Shown here in pieces: positions 17,280 through 26,331 of a stretch of 44,941 nt of DNA. Source of the DNA: CAZUZS01 sp964624795. Its GTDB lineage: Bacteria; Calditrichota; Calditrichia; RBG-13-44-9. The notes beneath the pieces were generated by a model that was not told the DNA's origin, ran no database searches, and was given only the letters and a program-made list of their open reading frames with translations. The stretch is taken from the NCBI GenBank assembly GCA_964624795.1, contig CAZUZS010000040.1, forward strand, positions 1 to 44,941, read 5' to 3'. How positions within the stretch are numbered: position 1 is the stretch's first letter; every line of letters starts with the position of its first letter. The translations under genes and the position numbers were made by a program.

Positions 17280-18569
17280 ATGATGAATACCAGGGTTGCT
17301 TTTTATACATTTGGCTGCCGCCTCAACCAGGCAGAAACCGCTATTTTGCAGCGCAGTTTTGAGCAAAGTGGCTACCGGGTTGTCAATTTCAAGGAGCCGG
17401 CAGATATGGTAGTGGTGAACACCTGCACCGTCACCGAAAACGGAGACGCAGACACACGCCGGCTGGTGAATAAGATCAATCGCATCAATCCCGGGGCCCG
17501 CATTGCACTGGTCGGCTGCCAGGCACAAATTCAGCGGGAGAAGCTTTTGGATTTGCCCAATGTGCAATGGGTGGTTGGCAATTCGCGGAAAATGGAATTG
17601 GTAGAGGTGCTGCAGGAGAATCAGCAGCAGGAAATTCCCCAGGTAATTGCGCCAGTGATTTCCCGCCGCAGTTTCACCCTGCCGGTCGCCGGTATCGACC
17701 GACAGCACACCCGTGCCAATCTCAAAATACAGGACGGCTGCGATTTCTTTTGTTCTTTTTGTGTGATTCCGTTTGCTCGAGGTCGCGCCCGAAGCCGGAA
17801 ATTTTCTGATATAATGGACGAGGCGCGGCAACTGGTAGCCGCCGGGCACCGTGAGCTGGTGCTTACCGGTATCAACATCGGCACCTATTCATTTGAGAAA
17901 AAAACTGTTTTCGATGTGCTTCAGAAATTACAGGAACTGGAAGGTTTGGATCGGCTGCGGATTTCTTCCATTGAGCCAACCACTATTCCGGAACAGCTTT
18001 TTAGGCAGATGAACGCTGACGGCAAATTGTGCCGCTACCTGCATGTTCCGCTGCAAAGCGGCAGCGATGAAATCCTCCGGGCAATGAATCGCCGTTACAC
18101 CGCACAGGAATTTGCCGATTTCATTCAACTGGCGCATAAGCGTGTTACGGGAATTTGCCTGGGAACTGATGTGATTGTCGGTTTTCCGGGAGAAACGGAA
18201 CGGCATTTCGATGACACATATCATCTGCTGCTCGATTTGCCCCTGACCTACTTCCATGTATTCAGCTATTCGGAACGGCAGTGGGCAAAAAGCCGGAAGT
18301 TAAACGGGCAGGTGGAACCGGAGATCATCGAACAGCGCAGCAGGAGATTACGGGAGTTGAGCACCCGGAAACGGCGGGTTTATTTGCAGGAGAATATCGG
18401 AACAACACAGAAGGTGCTGTTCGAGCAGCAGAAAAAAGGTTTCTGGACCGGACTGACTGACACTTACATTCGCGTGAAGGTGAAATCGGAAAACGATCTG
18501 CACAACACTTTTGCACTCGTGAGATTGGAACAGATTGAAGGAAATGCGGTTATTGGTAGCTTGAAGTAA
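17280..18569 (+). CDS. mtaB: tRNA t6A37 methylthiotransferase
   Basis: Radical-SAM enzyme that converts t6A to ms2t6A at position 37 of ANN-decoding tRNAs. The 429-aa protein has the N-terminal UPF0004 domain with three cluster cysteines: FGCRLNQAE, VVNTCTVT and LVGCQAQ. The radical-SAM motif CDFFCSFC lies in the middle and a TRAM-like tail at the end. FGCRLNQAE is diagnostic for MtaB, in contrast to YGCQMNEYD in the MiaB gene immediately downstream (122 nt). Either of two adjacent ATGs (17280, 17283) may start it; the SD is weak (AATAGG). A Bacteroidota-type promoter lies just upstream. Confidence 0.93.
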   Translation: MMNTRVAFYTFGCRLNQAETAILQRSFEQSGYRVVNFKEPADMVVVNTCTVTENGDADTRRLVNKINRINPGARIALVGCQAQIQREKLLDLPNVQWVVGNSRKMELVEVLQENQQQEIPQVIAPVISRRSFTLPVAGIDRQHTRANLKIQDGCDFFCSFCVIPFARGRARSRKFSDIMDEARQLVAAGHRELVLTGINIGTYSFEKKTVFDVLQKLQELEGLDRLRISSIEPTTIPEQLFRQMNADGKLCRYLHVPLQSGSDEILRAMNRRYTAQEFADFIQLAHKRVTGICLGTDVIVGFPGETERHFDDTYHLLLDLPLTYFHVFSYSERQWAKSRKLNGQVEPEIIEQRSRRLRELSTRKRRVYLQENIGTTQKVLFEQQKKGFWTGLTDTYIRVKVKSENDLHNTFALVRLEQIEGNAVIGSLK

Positions 18570-18691
18570 TTGCAGGCTTGCTTATGCAATTCTTGATCGT
18601 GAAACGATTAGGATTACGATTACGAAAATAAGTCTGCTGCTTCGAGCCTGGAATTACAGGTGAAAGTAAAACTAATGACAAGAAACATTCC

Positions 18692-20002
18692 ATGAAGAAG
18701 GTTTATATAGAAACGTATGGCTGCCAGATGAATGAGTACGACACCGAACTGGTGCGCGCCATACTGCAAAAGGAAAACTACCGGTTTGTGGAGAGCGAAA
18801 ATCTTGCGGACATCGTGATGCTGAACACCTGCTCGGTGCGGGATCATGCCAACCAAAAGGTTTACAACCGCATTCACACCATCCGGTACAATCACAACGG
18901 AAATGGTGTGATGATTGGCGTGCTGGGCTGCATGGCGACCAATTTCCGCAAAGCGCTGCTGGAAAATAAGGAGTTGAAACTCGATTTTGTTGCGGGACCG
19001 GACAGCTACAAACGGTTGCCGCACCTGATCCGGGAAGTGGAGGAGAAGGGCCGCGGCGCTTATGATGTCACCCTGTCCGAGTTCGAAAATTACTCCGATG
19101 TTTACCCCCAGCGCAAGAATGGCATCAACGCCTGGATTGCGGTGATGCGGGGTTGCAATAACTTTTGCACATTTTGCGTGGTGCCCTACACCCGCGGCCG
19201 GGAGCGCAGCCGTTCTCCGGAAAATGTGGTGGAAGAGGTGAAACGTCTTGCCGGTGAAGGCTTTCAACAGGTTACCTTGCTGGGGCAAAATGTCAATTCC
19301 TATAATTATGAAGGAAGGGATTTCGCTTATCTTGTGGAAAAAGTCAGTGAGGTCGACGGCATTCAGCGCATCCGGTTCACTTCGCCGCATCCCAAGGATT
19401 TTCCGCACCGGCTGCTGCACGTGGTGGCTGAAAACCCGAAGGTTTGCAAGCACATTCACCTGCCGCTGCAAGCCGGCAACAGCCGGGTTCTGGATATGAT
19501 GAACCGCACCTACACACAGGAAGAGTACCTCGCTTTGGCGGATGACATTCGCAGCCACTACCCGGAAATGGTGATTACCACCGATATTATTGTCGGTTTT
19601 CCCACTGAAACTGATGCGGAGTTTGAAGACACCTTTCGGGTAATGGAACAGGTCGAATTCGATTCCGCTTTCATTTTTAAATACTCGGAGCGTACTGGCA
19701 CTGTTGCAGCGAGAAAGTTCCCCGACGACGTTCCGGCGGAGAAAAAAAAGGAACGGATCATTCGTCTGAATGAATTGCAGAAGAAAATATCACTGAAAAA
19801 GAACCGAGCTCACATTGGGCAGATTCATGAAATATTGGTAGAAGAGGAAAGCACAAAAAAATCACCCGAAGATTTTCAGGGCCGCAACGATGGCAACAAG
19901 CTTGTCATTTTCCCTGCCGGCGATTACCGCAGGGGCGATTTCGTTAAGGTGGAAATCACTGATGCTACTGCCAATGTGCTCAAGGGGAAAGTGGTAGAAT
20001 GA
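18692..20002 (+). CDS. miaB: tRNA i6A37 methylthiotransferase
   Basis: Radical-SAM methylthiotransferase that makes ms2i6A37 from i6A37 in UNN-decoding tRNAs, 436 aa. Motifs in order: YGCQMNEYDTE, MLNTCSVRDHA and LGCMATNF (auxiliary cluster cysteines), CNNFCTFC (radical-SAM cluster), YTRGRERSRS, and a C-terminal TRAM domain ending around VEITDATANVLKGKVV. It is co-directional with mtaB; the 122-nt gap shows no terminator, so co-transcription is plausible. No miaA is present in the window. The large minus-strand open frame across this gene is an antisense shadow. Confidence 0.95.
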   Translation: MKKVYIETYGCQMNEYDTELVRAILQKENYRFVESENLADIVMLNTCSVRDHANQKVYNRIHTIRYNHNGNGVMIGVLGCMATNFRKALLENKELKLDFVAGPDSYKRLPHLIREVEEKGRGAYDVTLSEFENYSDVYPQRKNGINAWIAVMRGCNNFCTFCVVPYTRGRERSRSPENVVEEVKRLAGEGFQQVTLLGQNVNSYNYEGRDFAYLVEKVSEVDGIQRIRFTSPHPKDFPHRLLHVVAENPKVCKHIHLPLQAGNSRVLDMMNRTYTQEEYLALADDIRSHYPEMVITTDIIVGFPTETDAEFEDTFRVMEQVEFDSAFIFKYSERTGTVAARKFPDDVPAEKKKERIIRLNELQKKISLKKNRAHIGQIHEILVEEESTKKSPEDFQGRNDGNKLVIFPAGDYRRGDFVKVEITDATANVLKGKVVE

Positions 20003-20120
20003 GTGCCTGTTGAATGAATATTATGTGGAAAATTCTTCTTTAGGAACAAGCGACATCTGGAAAAAAGTCATTACCCAACCGGATTGGAAAATTATCCTGA
20101 AATAATACAAAAGCATGATC

Positions 20121-20200
20121 TGTCATTCCGAGCGAAAGCGAGGAATCTTCAATCCATCTTTATTAAAAGGTCTATAGATTTCTCATTCCGCCTTATTTCG
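20121..20200. repeat. Degenerate dispersed hairpin repeat (TCATTCCGAGCGAAGCGAGGAATC type)
   Basis: The left half contains GTCATTCCGAGCGAAAGC followed by GAGGAATCTTC. The right half contains AGATTTCTCATTCCG. This resembles an intergenic imperfect-palindrome repeat common in FCB and some other genomes, in which a mirrored right arm normally reads AGATTCCTCxCTTCGCTCGGAATGA. Here the right arm has decayed. It lies between the 3' ends of miaB and the convergent M23 gene and could act as a bidirectional end structure. Confidence 0.5.
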
Positions 20201-20248
20201 TTCGAGAAGACCTTCAGGCATGGTTTTCGCGTGATCATCGAAAATTGA

Positions 20249-22498
20249 CTATTCTACCAACAGCATTTTCCTGGCTTCAGTGAAACCGGCAGTCTGCAAG
20301 CGATAAATGTAAATGCCGCTGGGGTAATCTTTTGCATCCCAGTGGGCTGAATAATTGCCGGATTTCTTAAATCCACTTGCCAGAACTCTCACCTCTCTGC
20401 CCAGAACGTCGTACACCTTTAGGGAAATAACCCCCGGTTTGCCAACCGAATAGTAAATCCTGGTTGACGAGTTGAAAGGATTGGGGTAGTTCTGTTCAAG
20501 ATCAAATTGCACAGCGACCGGGTTTTCTTCGTCCGAGATCCCCACAATGCCGTTCCGGAATTTCACGTCCATGCTGTCGATGGTGGAATTCTCATACTCG
20601 TCCTGCGCTTCAGCATAAATCCGGTAATCACCGTCTGGATAGTTGGTGGTGACGAATGCCGAGTCTTTTTCACCCAAATCGATGAGCGAATCCCCGTTGT
20701 TGTTGGTCAGGATATGATGATAATCGCGATGTTCGTCCATCCAACTGGAAGGCTGCAGATACTGATCTCTCTTGTAAATAATGGTAGCGTACGGCTCGAA
20801 ATGATCGCCCTCGTAAAAATCGTAAGTGTGGTTCAGAGCCTGGCCAAGTGTCCTGGGGAAAACGTTCTCCCCGCCGGGCAGCCTGTTCACCCAGTAGAAT
20901 GTTTTGTAAGCCGGCTGTTCCCACGGTGAATCATTAACATAATCTTTAACTTTTATTATGATATCAATGTCGCCGTATAGACTGTCGCCGTCCAGGTAAT
21001 TGCTGGTTTCGTTGGTGCAGAAGGCAAATTTGGAATTGGGGAAAACGTTTTCAATCACCGGCGGAATGGAATCGATATTGGGCCGTAAAGCCAGCAGCGG
21101 ATTGAAATTGATGCCCCACTCATTATCGAAATATTGCCAAACCAGCCCGGAGTCACGTATCTGGACAAAGTGAATATGTCCCCAGGTGGAAGTCCATTCG
21201 ATGATATCGCCGAGGTAATCGTGAACCTGAACAGTGTCGCCGACATCAAACTGAATAGTGCTTTCGATGAGATGGGCATAAAGCCAGCCATCGGAATAGC
21301 CGGGACTTTCCATCGGACTTATCGCCATCCGCCAATAAATGGCGCCACCGATGGTCAGCACACATTTCACGGCGCCGGATTGTACGGCGTAAACCGGCTC
21401 GGCAATCGGCGTAATCAGATCCAGGCCCTGGTGCAGGTAGGAGTAGGTGGAGCCATAGCCGCCCATGTGCTGCTCGTAGTGATTCCAGACCGTGCGCATG
21501 CTGTCGTAGGGAAAAAACGGCCAGGGGATTTCATCGTAATTGAGCGGCGATTTGCGGGTTTCTTTTTCCCAGGCACCATGCTCAAATTTCTTGACGGTTG
21601 CAGCACTTTCTTCAAGAATATTCCCGGACCGGTCATAAATCCTCGCGATGCCTTTCGAGAAGCGGGTTTCCCGGTGCTGTATTCCGGCAACGATATTTCC
21701 GTTCGCGAAGCGCAAGTCACGGTAGGAATTTTTTCCATGCAGTTCCTCTTCCGTTGCCAGGCCGCCTTCTCGCAAATCAAAAATTTTGAGATGTCTTTTA
21801 TCGATCACTGCCAGTAAATCGCCTTCCGGGGCAATTTTGATCCGGCGAGGATACATAAAACCGGTTTTAAATTCCTGAAAAAGCGCACCGTTTTGATACA
21901 CCCGCACGGTGCCGCGTTCGGCCAGGGCAATGATCTTTTCATTCTGCGAAATATCAAACTGGTCACAGGCCGGATAGCTGTCAATCCGGTGTTCCGGGAG
22001 TGATATGACGTAGAACTGTTTGGCAGTTCCCACTGCAAATTTATTCCCGGTTGGGGAGAAACCAAAAAGGGAAGCGCTGTTAAATTTTTCGGAGAAAAGC
22101 GCCTGTCCGTTGCTTGAGTAGAAGTGGACGGTGAGCTCATTTTTAAAGAATGTTTTCATATCCATGAAAGCGGCAATCCCGTTGTTGGAAATGTAAACAT
22201 CGGATCCCGGGGCTTGCGGCAGCGTGTAAAGGAGGTTCCCATTCCCATAGAGTTCAAAATTATTTAGTTCGCGGACCTCATCGCTCACATGGCCGATTTC
22301 ATAACGGCATGTGAATATACCGTTTTCCGATTGTCCCTTTACATCGCCGCCCGGCAGCCGGTTTGTAATCACACCGTTGGAGGAGACGTGTGGGATGGAA
22401 GAACCGGATTTCATATATCCAGCCCCGGCAAGCACAGCGCCGCATGAAAGAGCAAAAAGTAAAACAATCGAATGAAAGCTGTCCAGAAACCTTTGCAT
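20249..22498 (-). CDS. T9SS-exported beta-propeller plus M23-type metallopeptidase
   Basis: A 749-aa secreted protein with an N-terminal signal peptide (about residues 1-25). A region of some 300 residues resembles WD40/TolB-like propeller blades. A LytM/M23 domain follows: YLHQGLDLITP (His356, Asp360), YAHL (His409) and GHIHF (His441, His443). All M23 zinc ligands and the catalytic His are therefore present, suggesting an active peptidoglycan or elastin-type endopeptidase. The C-terminus is a type IX sorting domain (NYPNPFNSST, VYDVLGREVRVL, SGIYIYRLQT). The ATG at 22498 has a GGGAAA SD. The fusion of propeller and M23 is unusual; the substrate may be a cell-wall bridge or an extracellular protein. 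Monocistronic by spacing. Confidence 0.82.
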   Translation of the reverse strand: MQRFLDSFHSIVLLFALSCGAVLAGAGYMKSGSSIPHVSSNGVITNRLPGGDVKGQSENGIFTCRYEIGHVSDEVRELNNFELYGNGNLLYTLPQAPGSDVYISNNGIAAFMDMKTFFKNELTVHFYSSNGQALFSEKFNSASLFGFSPTGNKFAVGTAKQFYVISLPEHRIDSYPACDQFDISQNEKIIALAERGTVRVYQNGALFQEFKTGFMYPRRIKIAPEGDLLAVIDKRHLKIFDLREGGLATEEELHGKNSYRDLRFANGNIVAGIQHRETRFSKGIARIYDRSGNILEESAATVKKFEHGAWEKETRKSPLNYDEIPWPFFPYDSMRTVWNHYEQHMGGYGSTYSYLHQGLDLITPIAEPVYAVQSGAVKCVLTIGGAIYWRMAISPMESPGYSDGWLYAHLIESTIQFDVGDTVQVHDYLGDIIEWTSTWGHIHFVQIRDSGLVWQYFDNEWGINFNPLLALRPNIDSIPPVIENVFPNSKFAFCTNETSNYLDGDSLYGDIDIIIKVKDYVNDSPWEQPAYKTFYWVNRLPGGENVFPRTLGQALNHTYDFYEGDHFEPYATIIYKRDQYLQPSSWMDEHRDYHHILTNNNGDSLIDLGEKDSAFVTTNYPDGDYRIYAEAQDEYENSTIDSMDVKFRNGIVGISDEENPVAVQFDLEQNYPNPFNSSTRIYYSVGKPGVISLKVYDVLGREVRVLASGFKKSGNYSAHWDAKDYPSGIYIYRLQTAGFTEARKMLLVE

Positions 22499-22757
22499 TG
22501 TAAATTTCCCGCGTTGTTGTTGATTGGTCCGATTATGTGGTCATCCGAATTCCCAGATCGTGTTCTTCATCGACAAGGGACATGATCAGTTAACCACGTA
22601 ATTCGCTGTTGACGAGTCGGTTAACTTACCGCCGGCATAAATACACGGCATCTTTGATTAAAATAATTAACTGGAATGAGATTTACAATGGTTAAAAATT
22701 GCGAGCGAAGGAACTTCAATTTCCGCATTGAAAACCCCCTAGCGCAAGAGGGAGCTT

Positions 22758-23165
22758 TCAGAGCGAAATGTTTTTAGCGCTTTCCTCTTTTTCGGCGATC
22801 GCATCCTCAATTTCTTTCAACCTTTGAAATTTATCTGCAAAGGTGCCCTCGACATCCGCCATCTTGCCGGTTTTGAACAGGTCCCACAAGCCACCGCCCA
22901 TTTCATTGAACAGCTTTTCCCGCTGCCCTTTCAAATTGCGGATTTCGATTTTCAATTTGGTAAGCTCGGTGGCTTCGCTGGAAAAATGCCGGACTCTTTT
23001 AAAAATATCCCGGGCAATATCCACTCCCTTGTCTGCGGCGTCGCTTAATATATCGCCAGCTCTTTTGATTTTCTCCTCGGTGGTTTCTTCCGCGTAAATA
23101 TCTTCCGGGTCAAATCCCTGTTCGTCTTTTTGTTCTCCCGATTTTCCCGATTTGGGTTCTTCCAT
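22758..23165 (-). CDS. Small charged helical protein, function unknown
   Basis: I do not recognise this 135-aa protein. The first 35 residues are acidic and probably disordered (GEQKDEQGFDPEDIYAEE). The remainder is predicted largely helical: an amphipathic stretch (residues 40-60, ILSDAADKGVDIARDIFKRV), a coiled-coil-like heptad region (TELTKLKIEIRNLKGQREKL) and a second helix (FQRLKEIEDAIAEKEE). There is no signal peptide or TM segment. The strong AAAGGAG SD before the ATG and the sensible composition argue that it is real. A stress- or envelope-associated coiled-coil role is possible but unsupported. Confidence 0.65.
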   Translation of the reverse strand: MEEPKSGKSGEQKDEQGFDPEDIYAEETTEEKIKRAGDILSDAADKGVDIARDIFKRVRHFSSEATELTKLKIEIRNLKGQREKLFNEMGGGLWDLFKTGKMADVEGTFADKFQRLKEIEDAIAEKEESAKNISL

Positions 23166-23457
23166 TTTCTCTCCTTTCCAGGATTTATTTACATTCTGAG
23201 AATTTAATCGGCTATGAAAGCTTTTAGTTCAGACTCGGGCACCGCTTTCACTTTTTTTGAGCCGGTTTTCATACTTCGACTGAGAATTCAAACGAAAAGA
23301 ACTGTAGAAAAGTTTTGGAATCTAAACAATTCCAAAAGACCTGCTGTTGCCGGTGTTTGTACCATGTTTAGGGTCCGGCTTTAGTCGGCGTTGCGTATTA
23401 TTTGTTAACCACTTCATCGATTCCAATTGGGCGTGCTGAAGTTTACGCACTGCAGCC

Positions 23458-23883
23458 TTACTCCTCCGGAGGCGTGATTTTTCCCCGTTGTTTTTTCAAT
23501 TCGCTTCGTTGCTTTTTGTGTTGCAGGCGTTCTCGAATTGCAGCCTGACTGGGCTGGGTCTTGATCCGCTTTTTCGGCCGGTGCGCTGCCTGCCGAATCA
23601 ATTTGATGAAGCGATCCAGCGCATCGCGGCGGTTTTGATGCTGAGTTCGGAACCGTTTCGCCTCAATGACCAGCTCGCCATCCTTTGTGATCTTGCTGCC
23701 TGCCAGGTTCACGAGCCTTTCCCGAACCTCATCCGGCAGCGAAGGGGAGTTCTTTACATCGAAACGAAGTTGCGCTGCGCTTGATACTTTGTTTACGTTC
23801 TGCCCTCCCGGACCGGAGGCGCGGATGAACTCGAATCTGATCTCGCCCGGTTCGATGGAAATGTCTTTGTTGATTTTTATCAT
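23458..23883 (-). CDS. arfB: Alternative ribosome-rescue peptidyl-tRNA hydrolase (ArfB/YaeJ)
   Basis: Releases nascent peptides from ribosomes stalled without a stop codon. The 141-aa protein is a lone release-factor domain 3 with the catalytic motif GPGGQNVNK (Gly26-Gly27-Gln28). Its long basic C-terminal tail (KKRIKTQPSQ ... KKQRSELKKQRG) is the part that, in ArfB, inserts into the empty mRNA channel. It lacks the codon-recognition domain of RF1/RF2. I take the ATG at 23883 as start; the upstream TTG at 23892 adds three residues only. The SD is a modest GAGA. Flanking gaps of about 290 and 527 nt suggest a single-gene unit. Confidence 0.93.
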   Translation of the reverse strand: MIKINKDISIEPGEIRFEFIRASGPGGQNVNKVSSAAQLRFDVKNSPSLPDEVRERLVNLAGSKITKDGELVIEAKRFRTQHQNRRDALDRFIKLIRQAAHRPKKRIKTQPSQAAIRERLQHKKQRSELKKQRGKITPPEE

Positions 23884-24410
23884 AGTTCTCAAATCCGCTT
23901 ATCACAAAATAACTCTGAAGAAGCTCTCCTCCGTTGAACGAACTCCCGGCGGAATCGTTTCGGCTGACAGCAGCCTGGCAGGAAAAAGTAAAATCCGGTT
24001 GCACGCTGGGATCGGCGAGTATTCCAAATCCCGCTCTCTCTATTTCATTTGCGGCATTTCATACCGCGCTTTTTCCCGCGGGAAAACGGCAACATTTGCG
24101 CAAATCCAACCAAACATGGTTGCCTGTCCGGCAGCAGTCGGATATTTTGCCTGCCCGTCAAAAATATGCATTTGTCATGAATCAGACAATGCAAAAATGT
24201 TTGATCGGGCGAAGGAGGAGGTTGGCAGTAGGAGGTAAGATGTGAAAGCGGAAACTCGGAAACCGGAACAGAGAAGTCTGATAAACCGATTGGGGAGAGC
24301 GCTTAAATAAAATGGATGCTGTCATAGGTGGTAAGAAATTATTCGCTGAATAATTTGATTCACCATCGAAATAATGGTAAATTGATGGCGGTGAGGGAGG
24401 AGAAATCAGG
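23884..24410. promoter_or_regulatory. Divergent intergenic region arfB / rsmB
   Basis: This 527-nt gap between divergent arfB and rsmB should hold both promoters. It contains a perfect 16-nt palindrome TTTTCCCGCGGGAAAA at 24071-24086, about 190 nt upstream of arfB. One such palindrome is expected by chance in 45 kb, so no function is claimed. Plus-strand frames here have no SD, no recognisable family and low-complexity composition. A good GGGAGGAG SD precedes rsmB. Confidence 0.4.
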
Positions 24411-25805
24411 ATGGAAATGATGGAGAAAAATGAGACGCTGGCAGCCCCACAGGCAGGCCAGGATTATAAATCACAGATAAATGCCCGCGCGAAAATCGTT
24501 GATATATTAACCAAAGTCGATCTACGCCAGGCTTACTCGGACAAGCTTCTCGACCGGGAACTAAAGGATTTTGAGGAAGATGACCGGCGGTTTATCACGG
24601 AGGTGGTGAACGGCGCCCTGCGCTGGCGGCTGCGTCTCGACTGGTATCTCAATCAACTCTACCTGGGGGAATATGGCAACCTGATTCCCGATGTCAAGAA
24701 TAACCTGCGGTCCTCGGTCTACCAACTGATGTACCTGGACAAAATACCACCCTACGCCGTGCTTTTTGAGGCTGTTGAAATCGCGAAAGCGAAATACAAC
24801 CAGAAGACTGCCAACCTGGTGAATGCCATTCTTCGCAATTACCTCCGGCAGCAGAAAAAATTTGATGTGCTGGAATTACAGCTCGACATCCTTGATAAAA
24901 TCGCCATGAAATGTTCGCATCCCCAGTGGCTGGTGCAAAGGTGGATCGAATACTGGGGAATTGATGAGGTAAGCAAATTGTGCGAGGCCAACAACTCGCG
25001 CCCGCGTCTGGCGGTTCGGATTAATGAGGCGCAGGCAGACCGGGAGATTTTTTTCAAATCGCTGGATGAGAATGGCGTCCGCTACGAGGTGCATCCCGAA
25101 TTTTCGAACTTTGTGTGGATCGATAATTTTCAGGAATTTCGTAAGCTGGATTTCCTTATCAAAGGCTGGGTGTATGTGCAGGATATAAGTACCGGCCTGC
25201 CGGTGAAGGTGCTGGATCCGCAGCCCGGCGAGATTGTTTTGGATATGTGTGCCGCGCCGGGCGGGAAAACAGGATTGGCTGGGGAAATGATGAAAAACAG
25301 CGGGACCATTCTGGCCCTGGACCGGCATTTTTCTCGTATGCACCTGACCCGGGATAATCTGCAGCGGTTGGGCCTTTCCAATTTTGCCGTCATAACCGCC
25401 GATTCGCAAAATTTGCCAAGCAATGTCAAATTCGACCGTATTTTGATAGACGCTCCATGTTCGGGATTCGGTGTGCTCAGCAAACGGGTTGACTTGAAAT
25501 GGAAGCGAACAGAGCAGGATATCCTGAATATGAAGTCTGTTCAGTTGGCGCTTCTTGATTCTGCCGCCGGCTATGTGAAGGAAAACGGTGTTATTGTTTA
25601 CTGCACCTGCACAATCGAGCCGGAAGAAAACGAGGGTGTGGTGCGGGAATTTCTGAAACTCCATCCCGGCTTTGAGTTGGAAAGCCTGGAAGGAACCATT
25701 GATTCTCGCTATCTGCGGGATAAATATTTTGTCGAAACATTCCCACATAAGCATGGAATGGACGGTTCCTTTGCAGCCCGTCTTAGAAAGACCGGCAGCG
25801 CATAG
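24411..25805 (+). CDS. rsmB: 16S rRNA m5C967 methyltransferase
   Basis: SAM-dependent methyltransferase that acts on C967 of 16S rRNA. The 464-aa protein has a NusB-like RNA-binding N-terminal domain (residues about 20-165) followed by a Rossmann methyltransferase. The SAM site is DMCAAPGGKTGLAGEMM. The two catalytic cysteines are in DAPCSGFGVLSKR and YCTCTIEPEENEG, and the segment VDLKWKR matches the RsmB type. Length and order fit the family. Although rsmB often clusters with fmt and def, neither is present. The preferred ATG (24411) follows a strong GGGAGGAG; a second ATG at 24420 is possible. Confidence 0.93.
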   Translation: MEMMEKNETLAAPQAGQDYKSQINARAKIVDILTKVDLRQAYSDKLLDRELKDFEEDDRRFITEVVNGALRWRLRLDWYLNQLYLGEYGNLIPDVKNNLRSSVYQLMYLDKIPPYAVLFEAVEIAKAKYNQKTANLVNAILRNYLRQQKKFDVLELQLDILDKIAMKCSHPQWLVQRWIEYWGIDEVSKLCEANNSRPRLAVRINEAQADREIFFKSLDENGVRYEVHPEFSNFVWIDNFQEFRKLDFLIKGWVYVQDISTGLPVKVLDPQPGEIVLDMCAAPGGKTGLAGEMMKNSGTILALDRHFSRMHLTRDNLQRLGLSNFAVITADSQNLPSNVKFDRILIDAPCSGFGVLSKRVDLKWKRTEQDILNMKSVQLALLDSAAGYVKENGVIVYCTCTIEPEENEGVVREFLKLHPGFELESLEGTIDSRYLRDKYFVETFPHKHGMDGSFAARLRKTGSA

Positions 25806-26126
25806 CATTTTTAGGAATTTTCACCAACCCGATTGTTGTTCGGAATTTGCACAAAAACCCTTTCTTTTGCTTTTTACCGGCAAAAATATATCTTTCGAAA
25901 AATTTCGTCTGCTCTTAAAAGAGTCTGCCCGGATTTTAGAAGCAGCAAAATCAAGTTTTCTGCCATTTGAACTCCTTTCGAATTTTAAAGCTTCTCTTCG
26001 CCGATTGTATTCGAATAATGTCTTCTGTTTAGTCAGTGCCTCGTATTTGGAAAATACGCTACAGTCTGCTTATTCCCATTTATGTAACGAGTGAAACAGA
26101 ATGATTCGGATGTGTTCGCTCAGCAA
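25806..26126. other. Convergent intergenic region downstream of rsmB
   Basis: AT-rich, about 320 nt, between the 3' end of rsmB and the glycosyltransferase remnant. A small hairpin, CGTATTT-GGA-AAATACG at 26042-26058, is visible but has no T-run. A plus-strand frame running through it to 26094 starts inside rsmB and is a shadow. I see no gene. Confidence 0.4.
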
Positions 26127-26331
26127 TTAGATCTTCCGGGTGGCTATTTTCAGGACGAATTCTTGACGACGACGCCGGAATTCGGGCAGTTCCCGCGTTT
26201 TCCCTTCCTGCAAGTCGCGAAATGACGAAAATTCAGGCAACTATTGGATGAATTTGTGTAGTGTTTTTAATCACCAGCCAGCGGTTGCGCGCCATATGGC
26301 TATTAAAATCAAGGATATAGGAAATTGGCAT
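26127..26331 (-). pseudogene. Probable decayed C-terminal fragment of a family 2 glycosyltransferase
   Basis: Directly after the rluA stop (TAAATG), a minus-strand frame from 26331 to 26233 reads with NSHMARNRWLVIKN, which resembles the (H/Y)xxxRNR(W/Y)LxxxKN motif found late in many GT2 glycosyltransferases. A shifted frame from 26240 to 26127 continues with FRDLQEGKTRELPEF and then RRRRQEFVLKIATRKI, like the basic, arginine-rich GT2 C-terminus. The roughly 80 residues normally lying between these parts are missing, and a frameshift joins the pieces. This looks like a relic, but the match is by eye and short. Confidence 0.35.

Noticed and set aside
18620..19558. A 312-codon open frame antisense to miaB
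   Set aside because: It lies wholly over a well-supported gene, has no family resemblance and arises from codon bias on the other strand.
24071..24086. Perfect 16-nt palindrome TTTTCCCGCGGGAAAA
   Set aside because: A perfect 16-nt palindrome has a chance of 1 in 65,536 per position, so about 0.7 is expected in a window of this size.
23934..24245. A 103-codon plus-strand frame between arfB and rsmB
   Set aside because: No SD, no recognisable family, irregular composition; the region is probably regulatory.
24876..25808. A 310-codon open frame antisense to rsmB
   Set aside because: Antisense shadow; no SD, signal peptide or recognisable domain, and RsmB motifs on the other strand are unambiguous.
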